Shown: positions 32,436 through 42,346, counted from the stretch's first letter. The stretch is 64,000 nucleotides of DNA from Clostridia bacterium (GCA_018436095.1 JAHDMJ010000023.1:1-64000); one strand, 5' to 3'. Notes: a model not told the origin generated them from the sequence alone. A program made the numbers and translations.

Positions 32436-33121
32436 AGCAACAAAAACGTGTCTTTGGCTGGATCGAAGCAATCTTTGATATTCTTTATCTGTTGACCGCC
32501 GCTGCTATCGGACTTTGGCTTATGTTTGGGCCCGAAGCCGGCGGGGCAGTATCAGCGGCGCCCTCACCTCCGGCAGTACGCCTGCTGGCCGGCAGCGCAG
32601 CTCTGGTGCTGGCCATCGGCGACGCCTTTCATCTGCTGCCCCGGATCGCCGCCATCCTGACCCGGCGGGAGCAGACCCTGGCCAAGGCTATGGGCTTTGG
32701 CAAACTGGTCACTTCCATTACCATGACCTTTTTCTATCTGCTCTTGTGGCAACTGGGCTTGAGGCTATTTTCCCCAGACTTGCAGCCCGGCTGGTCTCTT
32801 TTGATTTACGGTCTTGGAGCCCTGCGTATTCTGCTTTGTCTTTTCCCTCAAAACCGCTGGCTGGACCGCCATCCTCCCCTCCGCTGGGGCATTTACCGCA
32901 ATATTCCTTTTCTTCTTATCGGCCTGGGGGTAGCGGCTCTCTTTGCTGCCCACAGAGGCTTGGTACCAGCCGCAGACGGCATGGGGCCAGCCATCCTCCT
33001 GAGCTTCATCTTCTACCTTCCCGTAGTGCTCTGGGCCGATAAAAAACCAAAGCTGGGCATGCTGATGCTGCCCAAGACCTGTGCTTATCTCTGGATATTG
33101 TTTATGTTCCTGTCCTTTTAA
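32432..33121 (+). CDS. Hypothetical polytopic membrane protein
   Basis: 229 residues from ATG 32432, which overlaps the ybaN-like stop and has GAGGG 8 nt upstream; the frame runs open further upstream inside ybaN but without support. About seven hydrophobic segments are visible, with loop motifs GDAFHLLPRI (near residue 71) and LDRHPPLRWGIYRNIPFLL. I do not recognise the family with certainty. It follows DUF4491 and DUF454 genes in a tight run, so it likely belongs to the same transcription unit. Confidence 0.75.
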   Translation: MKQQKRVFGWIEAIFDILYLLTAAAIGLWLMFGPEAGGAVSAAPSPPAVRLLAGSAALVLAIGDAFHLLPRIAAILTRREQTLAKAMGFGKLVTSITMTFFYLLLWQLGLRLFSPDLQPGWSLLIYGLGALRILLCLFPQNRWLDRHPPLRWGIYRNIPFLLIGLGVAALFAAHRGLVPAADGMGPAILLSFIFYLPVVLWADKKPKLGMLMLPKTCAYLWILFMFLSF

Positions 33122-33178
33122 ATCAAGAGCGTATAAATACGCCATTGATCATATACGAAAACAGAAAGGAGCGAAGCT

Positions 33179-34693
33179 ATGGAAAATTACAAAAAATTAA
33201 CAAACGAAGTAGGCGCACCGGTTCCCGATAATGAAAACGCCATTACTGCCGGCCCCCGGGGTCCCGTGGTGATGCAGGATGTCTGGCTTTTAGAAAAAAT
33301 GGCCCATTTCAACCGGGAGGTCATCCCCGAACGCCGTATGCATGCTAAAGGCTGGGGCGCCTACGGTAATTTCACCGTTACCGGCGACATCTCCCAATAT
33401 ACTAAGGCGAAGGTTTTACAACCCGGCGCTAAAACCGACATTTTCGTCCGCTTCTCCACCGTTGCCGGCGAAAGAGGCGCTGCCGACTGCGAGCGGGATA
33501 TCCGGGGCTTTGCCTGCAAATTCTACACCGAAGAGGGCAACTGGGATTTAGTAGGCAACAACACCCCCACCTTCTTCATTCGGGACGTCCATAACTTCTC
33601 CGATTTAAACAGGGCTGTTAAGCGGGATCCCCACACGGGCCGCCGCTCTGCCCAAAACAACTGGGACTTCTGGACCCTCTTGCCCGAAACCTTCCATCAG
33701 CGGACCATCGTCATGTCCGACCGGGGCATTCCCGCCTCCTTCCGCCACATGCATGTCTTCGGCGAGCATACCTTCAGCTTTTATAATGCCAAGAATGAAC
33801 GGGTATGGTGCAAATTCCATCTGCATACCCAGCAGGGTATTAAAAACCTGACCAATGAAGAGGCCGCCAAAATCAACGGCATGGACCGGGAATACCACGG
33901 CAAGGATCTCTTTGAAGCCATTGAGCGCAAGGAATATCCCCGCTGGACCATGTACGTACAGATCATGACCGAGGAACAGGCGAAGAATCATTATGAAAAT
34001 CCCTTTGATATTACGAAGATTTGGCGCCATAAAGAATTCCCCCTCATCGAAGTGGGCGTGCTGGAACTGAACCGCAATCCCGGGAACTACTTTGCCGAGG
34101 TAGAGCAATCCGCTTTCACTCCCGCTCATGTGGTACCCGGCATCGGCTTTTCTCCCGACCGTTTCCTTCAGGGCCGGCTCTTTGCCTATGGCGATGCCCA
34201 GCGCTACCGTTTGGGTGTAAATCATAACCACATTCCGGTGAACCGGGCCAAGGTAGAGGTCAACGAATACCACCGGGACGGCGCCATGCGCACAGACGGC
34301 AACTACGGCGCTGCACCGGCCTATTCCCCCAACAGCTACGGCTATTGGACTGCTCAGCCGGAAGTGGCGGAGCCTCCTCTGGAAATCGAAGGGGCCATGT
34401 GGCGCTACGATCCCAAGGATGATCCTACGGATGATAATTTCCGGGCCGGCGGCGATCTCTGGCGGATTTTGGCCGAGGATAAAAAGCAGCTGCTCATCGA
34501 AAACACTGCCGCCGATATTGCTCCCGTCACCAAAAACATTAAATACCGCCATGCAGTCCATTGCTATCTGGCCGACGAAGAATACGGCCGCCGGATGATT
34601 GAGGCTTTGGATCTTTGTCCGGACAAAGTAAAAGAGCTGGCCAAACTGGACAATAAAGGCCTGATTGAAGCCACCCTTTCTCACGATATGTAA
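33179..34693 (+). CDS. katA: Monofunctional heme catalase
   Basis: 504 residues; decomposes hydrogen peroxide to water and oxygen. The distal catalytic His is in [13 protein letters not shown] (H55), the catalytic Asn in [12 protein letters not shown] (N127/128), and the proximal heme-ligand Tyr in [14 protein letters not shown] (Y337). The length of about 500 marks a small-subunit clade catalase. No signal peptide, so cytoplasmic. ATG has GAAAGGAG 8 nt upstream. It probably protects an anaerobe or microaerophile against oxidative stress and may also be spore-associated. Monocistronic, with its own terminator. Confidence 0.97.
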   Translation: MENYKKLTNEVGAPVPDNENAITAGPRGPVVMQDVWLLEKMAHFNREVIPERRMHAKGWGAYGNFTVTGDISQYTKAKVLQPGAKTDIFVRFSTVAGERGAADCERDIRGFACKFYTEEGNWDLVGNNTPTFFIRDVHNFSDLNRAVKRDPHTGRRSAQNNWDFWTLLPETFHQRTIVMSDRGIPASFRHMHVFGEHTFSFYNAKNERVWCKFHLHTQQGIKNLTNEEAAKINGMDREYHGKDLFEAIERKEYPRWTMYVQIMTEEQAKNHYENPFDITKIWRHKEFPLIEVGVLELNRNPGNYFAEVEQSAFTPAHVVPGIGFSPDRFLQGRLFAYGDAQRYRLGVNHNHIPVNRAKVEVNEYHRDGAMRTDGNYGAAPAYSPNSYGYWTAQPEVAEPPLEIEGAMWRYDPKDDPTDDNFRAGGDLWRILAEDKKQLLIENTAADIAPVTKNIKYRHAVHCYLADEEYGRRMIEALDLCPDKVKELAKLDNKGLIEATLSHDM

Positions 34694-34711
34694 TAAGCCC
34701 TGGTTATCGGA

Positions 34712-34746
34712 GGCTGCCGCACCAATTGATTGCGGCAGCCTTTTTG
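34712..34746 (+). terminator. Intrinsic terminator after katA
   Basis: GGCTGCCGCA (34712-34721) pairs with TGCGGCAGCC (34731-34740), then TTTTTGTTTG. Confidence 0.93.
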
Positions 34747-34861
34747 TTTGTTTTTCCCATAAACTTATTGATTATGATAGGCATATTGCTTCTGTAATTT
34801 GTAAAAAGTATAGGGAAATAAGCATTTGGTTTCCCTAATTTTATAAAAAGGAAGTGCCGCT

Positions 34862-36796
34862 ATGGAATTCTCTATGCTCTGTTCCCCTTTTAACATTGGC
34901 CAACTGCCAATAAAAAACCGTTTTATTGTACCTCCCATGGGAACGAATTACGCCAACGCCGACGGTACGGTGTCACAACAGCTTATCGATTATTATGTTG
35001 CCCGGGCCAAAGGCGGCTTTGGCCTGATTATTGTGGAGGTTACGGCAGTTGACCCTTTAGGCAAAGCGATTATTTACGAAGCCGGCCTATGGGAAGACAA
35101 CCAGATCGAGGGCTGGACAAAATTAGTCAAAGCCGTTCACGATGCGGGAGCTAAAATTTTTATGCAGCTCCATCATGCCGGCCGTCAAACATCTCCTCCT
35201 TATATTGGCGGCAAGCAGCCCGTTGCCCCTTCCCCTATAGCTTGCCCCCTTTTGGGTTCCATGCCTCATGAGCTGACCAATGATGAAGCATGGCGGATCA
35301 TTGGCCAGTTTGGCGACGCAGCCTTCAGAGCCCAAAAAGCCGGCTTTGACGGTGTGGAAATCCATGGCGCCCACGGTTATCTGATTGCCCAATTTATGTC
35401 TCCCCATGCTAACAAACGGCTGGATGAGTTTGGCGGCGATTTTGCAGGCAGAATGAAATTTCCTTTGGAGATATTTAAGGATGTCAGGAAAAAATGCGGC
35501 TACAATTTCCCCATGACCTTCCGGTTTTCTTATGACGAAAAAGTCAACGGCGGATTAACCACGGAGGATTCCACGGTTATTGCCAGGCTGGCAGAAGAGG
35601 CCGGCGTTGACGCTTTAAGCGTCTCCCTGGTAACTTATGCAAATATGCAATGGCTGATTGCCCCTGCCGCCGTACCGCCGGGCTATAACCAATATGCCAC
35701 AGAAATCATTAAAAAATCGGTAAATATTCCGGTATTCTGCGTAGGACGTTTTAACAATTTCCCTATGGCCGAAGATGTGCTGAAAAATCAAAGGGCCGAC
35801 GCTATTTGTTTTGGCCGGGAATCCTTAGCCGATCCGGAAATCCCTAATAAAGTGAAAGAAGGCCGGCTTGAGGAAATCAGCCCTTGCATAGCCTGCCTGC
35901 AATCCTGTGTGGGCTATCTCTTTGATCCCAAAGTAAACAAAGTTTCCTGCCTGGTAAATCCCATAACGGGTCACGAAGGCCGTTATGATCTTAGTGAAAC
36001 AGCAAATAAAAAGAAAGTCCTGATCATAGGAGCCGGGCCCGCCGGGCTGGAAGCGGCCTGGGTAGCGGCTAAACGTGGTCATCAAGTTACGGTTTACGAA
36101 AAAGAAAAGGCCGCCGGCGGCCAGTTTAGACTGGCGGCCATACCGCCTACAAAGCAGGAAATCCTGTATATGCTCAAATATTACATGACCATGGGAAAAA
36201 AATACGGCGTGGAATATAAGTTTGATACGGAAGCTGCAGAGGATGATATCATCAAAGAAAAGCCCGACGTTGTGATTTTGGCTACGGGCAGTATACCCCA
36301 GTTGCCGGATATTCCGGGCATACACGAAAAGTCCTTTGTTTCCGTCCCGCAAATCCTGGACGGTCTTGTTTCTCCGGGCAAAAACGTGTTGATTGTGGGC
36401 GGCGGTATGTCCGGTGCGGAAACGGCGGATTTTCTGGGCGAGCATAACCATGCGGTAACCATCGTCGATATGCTGCCCGAAATTGCTCAGGATGTGGAAA
36501 GCGGCGTCAGGGTATTTTTAATGGAACGTTTGGAAAAACACCGCACCCGGATGATCACCAAGGCCAAAGTAAAACGCTTCTATACCGACGGCGTGCTGGT
36601 CAGCCAGGATGGAGCAGAAAAAGAGCTGCGGGGCTTTGACACCGTCGTATTATCTTTAGGCGTAAAATCTTATAATCCTCTTGAAGAGAAACTTCGCTCC
36701 AAAGTCAAAGAGCTATATGTCATCGGTGACGCCAAAGAAGCGGGAAAGGCAAATCAGGCCACAGAGGAAGGCCTTGCCATAGCTTTAAAAATATAG
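34862..36796 (+). CDS. NADH:flavin oxidoreductase / 2,4-dienoyl-CoA reductase family protein
   Basis: 644 residues, the fused OYE design. Residues 1-330 are a FMN-binding TIM barrel (PPMGTNYA, MQLHHAGRQ, HGAHGYL with catalytic Tyr173). The [4Fe-4S] cysteines are CIACLQSC (342, 345, 349) plus Cys363. Then comes a FAD domain (LIIGAGPAGLEAAW, about 387-400) and a NAD(P)H domain (VLIVGGGMSGAET, about 505). Electrons pass NAD(P)H to FAD, Fe-S, FMN, then an activated C=C bond. Candidates are 2,4-dienoyl-CoA, enoate, or bile-acid-type (BaiCD/BaiH) substrates; the exact one is not readable. AAGGAAG lies 7 nt before ATG. Confidence 0.93.
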   Translation: MEFSMLCSPFNIGQLPIKNRFIVPPMGTNYANADGTVSQQLIDYYVARAKGGFGLIIVEVTAVDPLGKAIIYEAGLWEDNQIEGWTKLVKAVHDAGAKIFMQLHHAGRQTSPPYIGGKQPVAPSPIACPLLGSMPHELTNDEAWRIIGQFGDAAFRAQKAGFDGVEIHGAHGYLIAQFMSPHANKRLDEFGGDFAGRMKFPLEIFKDVRKKCGYNFPMTFRFSYDEKVNGGLTTEDSTVIARLAEEAGVDALSVSLVTYANMQWLIAPAAVPPGYNQYATEIIKKSVNIPVFCVGRFNNFPMAEDVLKNQRADAICFGRESLADPEIPNKVKEGRLEEISPCIACLQSCVGYLFDPKVNKVSCLVNPITGHEGRYDLSETANKKKVLIIGAGPAGLEAAWVAAKRGHQVTVYEKEKAAGGQFRLAAIPPTKQEILYMLKYYMTMGKKYGVEYKFDTEAAEDDIIKEKPDVVILATGSIPQLPDIPGIHEKSFVSVPQILDGLVSPGKNVLIVGGGMSGAETADFLGEHNHAVTIVDMLPEIAQDVESGVRVFLMERLEKHRTRMITKAKVKRFYTDGVLVSQDGAEKELRGFDTVVLSLGVKSYNPLEEKLRSKVKELYVIGDAKEAGKANQATEEGLAIALKI

Positions 36797-36825
36797 GCGG
36801 AGGGGTAAATTCTAATAAATCCTGT

Positions 36826-36863
36826 GCAGGGTGGATAATTAAGCTGTCCACCCTGCTTTTATT
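36826..36863 (+). terminator. Intrinsic terminator after the OYE-type gene
   Basis: GCAGGGTGGA (36826-36835) pairs with TCCACCCTGC (36847-36856), then TTTTATT. Confidence 0.92.
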
Positions 36864-36984
36864 ATGCGGTCAAGTCTGTCCTTGGGTAGAACGCCTGATT
36901 GTTTATTACCTCCCTTGATCTATGTATAAAAATTTTATAATATATATTAAAAGCAAATAAAAAAATGCTGAAAAGAGGAACATT

Positions 36985-37683
36985 ATGACCAAGGGTGCAA
37001 CTATCCTCATTGTGGATGATGATCCGGAAATTAGAGAAATCGTTCATATTTTGCTGTATCGCAAAGGCTTTATTGTAAGGGAAGCACCTGATGCAGATAG
37101 GGCTCTGATCATGCTCAAAGAGCCTGTGGATTTGATTATATTGGATATTATGATGCCGGGCCGATCCGGTTTGGAGTTGTGTACGGAAATTCGGAAAGCT
37201 GCAACGACTCCGATTCTGTTTTTATCGGCCAAAACACAGGATCGGGATAAAGCGGAAAGCTTTTTGCGAGGCGGAGATGATTATCTGGTTAAGCCCTTTT
37301 CCTCTATTGAGCTGGTGTCAAGAGTACATGCGCTTCTTCGCAGGTGCCTGATCTATCAAAAAAAACCGGATACCGTCGTAAAGAATGTCATCAAAACAAG
37401 AGAACTGCATGTGGATTTTGATACTGGAGCTGTTTTTCTTAGAGGGCAAAAGATCATTTTGACCAGTATCGAATATCAGGTTCTGCAACTACTCCTGCAA
37501 AACCGCAAAAAGATATTCTCTGCCCGTGAGATTTATGAGCATGTTTGGCAAGAACCCTTTCTGCCCCTGTCTAATAACACAGTTATGGTACATATTAAAA
37601 ACCTTAGAAAAAAGCTGGAAGAGGATTTAGGACATCCCCAGTATATCCGCACAGCCTGGGGAAAGGGGTATTACATTGAGTAG
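36985..37683 (+). CDS. OmpR/PhoB-type response regulator
   Basis: 232 residues. The receiver domain (about 6-120) has the acidic pair DDD near residue 12, phospho-acceptor Asp in LIILDIMMPG (residue 54), Ser/Thr and the Lys of YLVKPFSS. A winged-helix output domain (about 135-230) ends YIRTAWGKGYYIE. It resembles VanR-like regulators. ATG has GAGGAA 6 nt upstream; a TTGATC/TATAAT-like pair at 36915-36941 is a weak promoter candidate. The histidine kinase gene overlaps its stop. The pair converges on the nickel/peptide ABC operon, a plausible target. Confidence 0.94.
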   Translation: MTKGATILIVDDDPEIREIVHILLYRKGFIVREAPDADRALIMLKEPVDLIILDIMMPGRSGLELCTEIRKAATTPILFLSAKTQDRDKAESFLRGGDDYLVKPFSSIELVSRVHALLRRCLIYQKKPDTVVKNVIKTRELHVDFDTGAVFLRGQKIILTSIEYQVLQLLLQNRKKIFSAREIYEHVWQEPFLPLSNNTVMVHIKNLRKKLEEDLGHPQYIRTAWGKGYYIE

Positions 37684-38983
37684 TATAAAGAATGAGCATC
37701 GGCTCGCCCATAAACTGATTCTTTCCGTCATTGCCGCCTTTCTTGTTTCCGCCGCTTTTTTCCTGGTCCTGCAGAACACAGCTCGCAATATGATCCGCAG
37801 CTATTGTGCAAGACCTGAAGTAATTGCGGCGCATCTTGAAAAAAAAGCGGACAGTCTACAGCATTACATTAAAGACCACAACATATCCATTTCAGGGATT
37901 CTTGAGCTGGATGGCTGGGTAGCAAGAGAAGATTTGACTACGGTTGCGGTTTATTACGATGATAAGCTGTTATACAGCTCCTATATGGTATTTCCAAATT
38001 TTTCGCTTAAAAGCAAAACCCCATATGAAAGCTTATCTCTGAATAACAGCTACACGCTGACTTTTTGCGATGGAGAAGCTCTGGTTTTCATTAGTGATTT
38101 ATTTGCTCATCGATATACGGACTATGCAACTTACCTTAATCTGGTTATATTTTTCCTGTGCTTTATTATCATTATGATTTTATTGATCAGCAAAAAGGTG
38201 GCATACATCAATACCCTGGAGCAGGAAATCCAGGTCTTGGAAGGCGGAAATTTGAATTACGCAATCACCATAAAAGGAAACGATGAGCTGGCTTCTTTAG
38301 CTCTGGAAATAGATGAAATGCGCAGAGCTTTTATCGCAAGAGAACAATATGCCGACCGCATGAGAGCTGCCGGCAACGAACTGATGACCGGGATCTCTCA
38401 CGATTTGCGAACGCCGCTCACGGCTTTGATCGGATATCTGGAGGTAATGGAAGGCGAAGAGGTGCCAACGAAGCAAAGCCCTTTTTTGCAAAAATGCAAA
38501 AATCGGGCTTTCCAAATTAACGGTTTGATCAATGATCTGTTCGAATATTTTTTTGTATCCACAAGCGGAGACGAACAGCTGCAGCTCGGTACTTATGCGG
38601 CCCGGGAAGCGCTAAACGAGATTATCAGAGATTATGCGTTTTTAATGGAGCGGAGTGGCTTTACGGTTATCAACCATATTGAGCTGCCACCCGGCTCCAT
38701 AAAAGTTGACGGTGATATGATCCAGCGGGTATTTGATAACCTGCTTTCCAACATTCGAAGGTATGCTGATCCTGCCCATCCAGTCCGATTGGAAAGCATT
38801 TTTCAATGCCATGAGCTGCTGCTTATCATACATAATCGCATTCTGGATTATCCTGAAACTGTACGGCATACCGGCCTGGGGTTGAAAACTTGCGAGAAAA
38901 TGATGTCGTTGCAAGGAGGGCGGTTTATTTACGGGCATCAGGATGGTTGCTATACCGTACAGCTTGGCTTTACCCTTATTTGA
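37676..38983 (+). CDS. Sensor histidine kinase
   Basis: 435 residues from TTG 37676, overlapping the response-regulator stop by 8 nt with GAAAGGGG upstream. TM1 about 14-32, an extracellular sensor about 33-155, TM2 about 156-172, and HAMP about 175-225. The dimerisation helix holds the phospho-acceptor His in GISHDLRTPLTAL. ATPase boxes are an N-box-like DNLLSNIRRY and G-box TGLGLKTCEKMM. The kinase domain is slightly degenerate: the N-box has DNLLSN, and a clear D-x-G-x-G (G1) box is not evident (the region reads HNRILDYPETVRH). Signal unknown. Confidence 0.9.
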   Translation: MSSIKNEHRLAHKLILSVIAAFLVSAAFFLVLQNTARNMIRSYCARPEVIAAHLEKKADSLQHYIKDHNISISGILELDGWVAREDLTTVAVYYDDKLLYSSYMVFPNFSLKSKTPYESLSLNNSYTLTFCDGEALVFISDLFAHRYTDYATYLNLVIFFLCFIIIMILLISKKVAYINTLEQEIQVLEGGNLNYAITIKGNDELASLALEIDEMRRAFIAREQYADRMRAAGNELMTGISHDLRTPLTALIGYLEVMEGEEVPTKQSPFLQKCKNRAFQINGLINDLFEYFFVSTSGDEQLQLGTYAAREALNEIIRDYAFLMERSGFTVINHIELPPGSIKVDGDMIQRVFDNLLSNIRRYADPAHPVRLESIFQCHELLLIIHNRILDYPETVRHTGLGLKTCEKMMSLQGGRFIYGHQDGCYTVQLGFTLI

Positions 38984-39007
38984 TTCTCCAGTGAAAAACA
39001 TTCTTTT

Positions 39008-39610
39008 TCAGCTCTGGCCTACTGCATATATTCGGTCACAAATACGGTGCAGCAGGCTCTTTTCGTGGCTGACCACGATCAATCCAAGATTTCGGCCTTG
39101 GCATATTTTGAGGAGGCTGTGCCAAATCTTGGCCTGTGTTATGGCATCAAGCATCGTCGTCATCTCGTCGGCTATCAGATACTTTGTTTCGGGGTTCAGG
39201 GCTCGGGCAATGCAGAATCTTTGCAGTTCCCCACCCGAAAGCTCAATTGGCCATCGATTCATCCATTCCTCCCGAATTTCAAAGGCATCTAAAATATCTT
39301 GGGAGGGGATATACGATTCTGTCAGTATCTCGTACATACGCCACTTAGGATCAACAGCTTTTTCCGGATGCTGGTAAATAAGCTGTACCGGACGGAATTT
39401 ACGCTGCCGGAAAACGTTGTTATCCAGTAGGACACGCCCCTCAAGGGGAGGCATATACCCTGCCAATATTCGGGCTAGGGTGGTTTTTCCGCAGCCGCTA
39501 TAACCGGACAGACCCAGCACCTCGCCGGGTTCCACTGAAATATTGATATCTTTAAAGACCCACTGTTCTTTCTGGTAATAGAAACCTAGGCCTTCACCAA
39601 TCAAGGGCAT
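39008..39610 (-). CDS. ABC transporter ATP-binding protein, OppF/NikE type
   Basis: 200 residues. Walker A GYSGCGKTT (about 37-45), signature LSGGELQRF, Walker B LIADEMTTMLD and the switch His in VVSHEKS. It is the second ATPase of a nickel/oligopeptide-type importer and pairs with the OppD-like subunit whose gene overlaps it by 10 bp. At 200 residues it is shorter than OppF (about 310-330) and lacks its C-terminal oligopeptide/dipeptide domain, which fits NikE-like or metal-type subunits. The stop lies 24 bp from the convergent kinase gene stop. Confidence 0.88.
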   Translation of the reverse strand: MPLIGEGLGFYYQKEQWVFKDINISVEPGEVLGLSGYSGCGKTTLARILAGYMPPLEGRVLLDNNVFRQRKFRPVQLIYQHPEKAVDPKWRMYEILTESYIPSQDILDAFEIREEWMNRWPIELSGGELQRFCIARALNPETKYLIADEMTTMLDAITQAKIWHSLLKICQGRNLGLIVVSHEKSLLHRICDRIYAVGQS

Positions 39611-40431
39611 AATTCGGTTCCTCCTTCCGCTCTAAACTCCAAATCAAAATCATTTTGTGGCAGGGCTCTCCATAATCTGCGGGTATAATCGGTTTGCAGG
39701 CCTTCACCCTTTCCCTCAAATGCCGAAGCCTCGGATATTTCAACAGTACGCCCGTCTTTAATTACGGCCATGCGATCTGCGATTTCCAACGCCGACATGA
39801 TATCATGAGTGATCAGCATAACTCCCGCCCCCGCATCAGCGAATTTTTTAAGCTGTTTCAAAATTTCCGATAACGCCTGGGGATGGATGCCGGGCGTAGG
39901 CTCGTCAGCGATGACCAAGCGCACGCCTTCACGTACGCTGGTGGCGAATAGTACACGGCGCAGCATACCTCCGGAAAGTTCATAAGGAAATAGGTTGCTG
40001 GTATTTTCCTGCAAATCGTACTGGCAAAACAGTTCCTGCTGTTTTTTCTTAGCCTGACTTTTTTCCAGTCCAATCTGTACCTGCTTACCTACAGGCATAA
40101 GCGGATCCAAATAGTTGACGGACTGCGGAATGAAAGAGATTTCCTTGCCGCGCAGTTGAATTTTACGTTCATCAGTCAGTTCCTCTCCGCAGTACATAAT
40201 TTGTCCCTTGCAGATGGCATTTCCAGGCAGTATGCCAAGTACCGCATGGGCAAGCAGGCTTTTACCTGAACCGCTTGCGCCTACTACAGCCACGATTTCC
40301 CCTTCGTGTATATCTACGTGCAGATCTGCAATCGGTTTAATCGTACGTTTCTGTGTTCCTTTAAAATATTGTGTAAAACCGATCTCCAGTTTTTTCACCT
40401 CTAAAAGCGGTGTTTTTTCTGTCCGATTCAT
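39601..40431 (-). CDS. ABC transporter ATP-binding protein, OppD/NikD type
   Basis: 276 residues. Walker A GASGSGKS (about 44-51), Q-loop IPQSVNYLDPL, signature LSGGMLRR, Walker B LVIADEPTPG and switch His LITHDIMSALEIADRM. Forms a heterodimeric ATPase with the downstream OppF-like protein. Start is taken at ATG 40431 because AGGGGG lies 6 nt upstream; the frame starts at 40449. It overlaps the permease gene stop at 40442 only if one of the upstream starts is used. Part of a five-gene minus-strand operon. Confidence 0.9.
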   Translation of the reverse strand: MNRTEKTPLLEVKKLEIGFTQYFKGTQKRTIKPIADLHVDIHEGEIVAVVGASGSGKSLLAHAVLGILPGNAICKGQIMYCGEELTDERKIQLRGKEISFIPQSVNYLDPLMPVGKQVQIGLEKSQAKKKQQELFCQYDLQENTSNLFPYELSGGMLRRVLFATSVREGVRLVIADEPTPGIHPQALSEILKQLKKFADAGAGVMLITHDIMSALEIADRMAVIKDGRTVEISEASAFEGKGEGLQTDYTRRLWRALPQNDFDLEFRAEGGTELCP

Positions 40432-40441
40432 CATAATCCCC

Positions 40442-41278
40442 CTATTCATTGGAACTCGTAGGCTCCATCATGATACGGAGCTGCTCGCCGATATTATCAA
40501 AGCTCTTGATTACGATTACCAGTAAAAGCCCGGGAAAGAGGACCAGCCACCACTTTCCTGTAGAAATATGGTTCATTGCCTCCGAAAGAATGATGCCGAT
40601 GGCCGGAGTCTGGGGAGACAGGCCGAACCCCAAAAAAGTCAGCGCCGCTTCATGCAGAATCACATGAGGAAACATTAGCAAAAACCCGATCATGATTTGC
40701 GGAAACACAGACGGCAAAATATGCTTACTGGCAATAAACCAGGCAGATTTCCCATAGCTTCTGGAAATATGGATATATTCTGCATTTTGAAGCTGCAAAA
40801 CCTCGGCCCGAACCACCCTTGCCAAAGACATCCAATGTGTGAAAGAGACGCCGAGAACGATGCCCCGGATGCCGCCTCCCGCAATAAAGGATATTAGAAT
40901 CATAAACACAAGATGGGGCATTCCAATAAATAAATCTATAACCCATGAGATTGCGTTGTCTACTTTCTTCCCGAAGATAGCCGCTCCGGTTCCCATTACC
41001 GTAGCGACAACTACGCTCATCATAGACGCAAATGCTCCAACTGCCAAAGACAGGCGCAGCCCTTTGATCGTTCTTGTCAGCATATCCCGCCCTAACCAGT
41101 CTGTTCCGAACAGGTGCTTTGAGCTTGGCGGCAGGTTTTTGCTTCCCGCGTTCAACCGAAGATTTGTGTCGCCGAGTATAAAACTAAGTATTAAAATGCT
41201 CAATAAAAGAATGGTAGAAAATGCCAGCATCCTGACCATTTTCTTTCTTGTATTCTGCTCCGGTTTCTTCTTGTCCAT
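40442..41278 (-). CDS. ABC transporter permease, OppC/NikC type
   Basis: 278 residues with about six helices. LFGTDWLGRDMLTRTIKG after TM1 and the inner-membrane coupling motif EAALTFLGFGLSPQTPAIG (EAA-loop family) are characteristic of NikC/DppC/OppC permeases. It partners with the OppB-like permease one base pair upstream. The substrate is not defined by the permease; metal-chelate or peptide. ATG has GGGGGACGG upstream. Confidence 0.9.
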   Translation of the reverse strand: MDKKKPEQNTRKKMVRMLAFSTILLLSILILSFILGDTNLRLNAGSKNLPPSSKHLFGTDWLGRDMLTRTIKGLRLSLAVGAFASMMSVVVATVMGTGAAIFGKKVDNAISWVIDLFIGMPHLVFMILISFIAGGGIRGIVLGVSFTHWMSLARVVRAEVLQLQNAEYIHISRSYGKSAWFIASKHILPSVFPQIMIGFLLMFPHVILHEAALTFLGFGLSPQTPAIGIILSEAMNHISTGKWWLVLFPGLLLVIVIKSFDNIGEQLRIMMEPTSSNE

Positions 41279-41279
41279 T

Positions 41280-42248
41280 TTAACCGTCCCCCTTTATACG
41301 CGGATCGACGACCATATTCAGGATATCCGCAATAAAATTTCCCATAAAGACAAATAGAGAGCTGATTAAAATGATCCCCATCAGCAAGGGGATATCTCCT
41401 TTCAGTCCGGCGGTGGTCAGAGTGCTTCCCAATCCTGGATAAGCAAATACCTGTTCAGCAAGTACGGAGCCGCCAAACAGCTCACCGAAGTAAGCAAATT
41501 GCAGGGAAATGGCAGGGATGATGGAGTTGCGAAAACCATGGTTTATAAAAATCTGCCATTTGCTTTCGCCTCTTGCCTTAGCAAATAGCACATATTCAGT
41601 ATTAAGGATATCAATCATCTTTTCCCGGGTATGCATCGCAATGTTTGCGACTCCTAAAATACTAAGTGTCAGTGCAGGCAGCACAAAATGCCTCACCCGG
41701 TCGATAAAAAGCACTTCACTGTCCAGTACGCCGGCCGGCGCGGCAAGACCTACAGGAAACCATCTGAGCCATACTGCAAAAACGATAAGAAGAATAAGCC
41801 CCAGCCAGAAGATGGGAGTGGAAACCAACGTATAGCTGTACCACTTTATAACTTTATCAAGGGGTTTGCCCCGATTCATAGCGGAAACAACACCAAGCAA
41901 GTATCCTAAGGACCCAGATAAAACCCATGCGGTTCCCATCAAAGCGAACGAGGTCATTGCGCGGCTCTTGATAATGCTGATTACGGGACTGCGGTACAGC
42001 TTGGATATTCCGAAATTTCCTTGGAGTAAAGAGCGCGCCCATGAAAAGTATTGCTCTGCGGGGCTTTTATCTATTCCCCAGTACTCCCTGATTTTTTCAA
42101 TCTGTTCAGGGGATGCGGAGCTGTCACCTCCCACATAAGCGTTCACAGGATCCATGGGAGATATATGGATCAGCCAAAATGTCAGAATCGATAAGCCGAT
42201 GATCAGCGTAACCATACGAACTATACGAATCAAAATTGTTTTTGCCAA
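41280..42248 (-). CDS. ABC transporter permease, OppB/NikB type
   Basis: 322 residues from TTG 42248. The frame opens at an ATG 24 nt further upstream, but a strong AGGAGG lies between that ATG and the TTG at 7 nt spacing, so the TTG (then AKTILIRIVRMV) is preferred. Binding-protein-dependent permease with FWLIHISPMDPVNAYVGG, a loop with ARAKGESKWQIFINHGFRN (coupling helix) and the C-terminal NMVVDPRIK typical of NikB/OppB. Second gene of the operon, about 100 bp after the binding protein gene. Confidence 0.88.
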   Translation of the reverse strand: MAKTILIRIVRMVTLIIGLSILTFWLIHISPMDPVNAYVGGDSSASPEQIEKIREYWGIDKSPAEQYFSWARSLLQGNFGISKLYRSPVISIIKSRAMTSFALMGTAWVLSGSLGYLLGVVSAMNRGKPLDKVIKWYSYTLVSTPIFWLGLILLIVFAVWLRWFPVGLAAPAGVLDSEVLFIDRVRHFVLPALTLSILGVANIAMHTREKMIDILNTEYVLFAKARGESKWQIFINHGFRNSIIPAISLQFAYFGELFGGSVLAEQVFAYPGLGSTLTTAGLKGDIPLLMGIILISSLFVFMGNFIADILNMVVDPRIKGDG

Positions 42249-42346
42249 TGTGCTTCCTCCTTGCATCATCAAGAAAAGGAAGCTTGCGGGAAGCGGCGGC
42301 TTCCGGCAAACTCCCGATTTCTAATGTCTTTGTAAGTAGCAGCAGA

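Noticed and set aside
33605-34684. A 359-codon minus-strand reading frame inside the catalase gene
   Set aside because: Antisense shadow of a clear catalase with all catalytic residues. No start site support.
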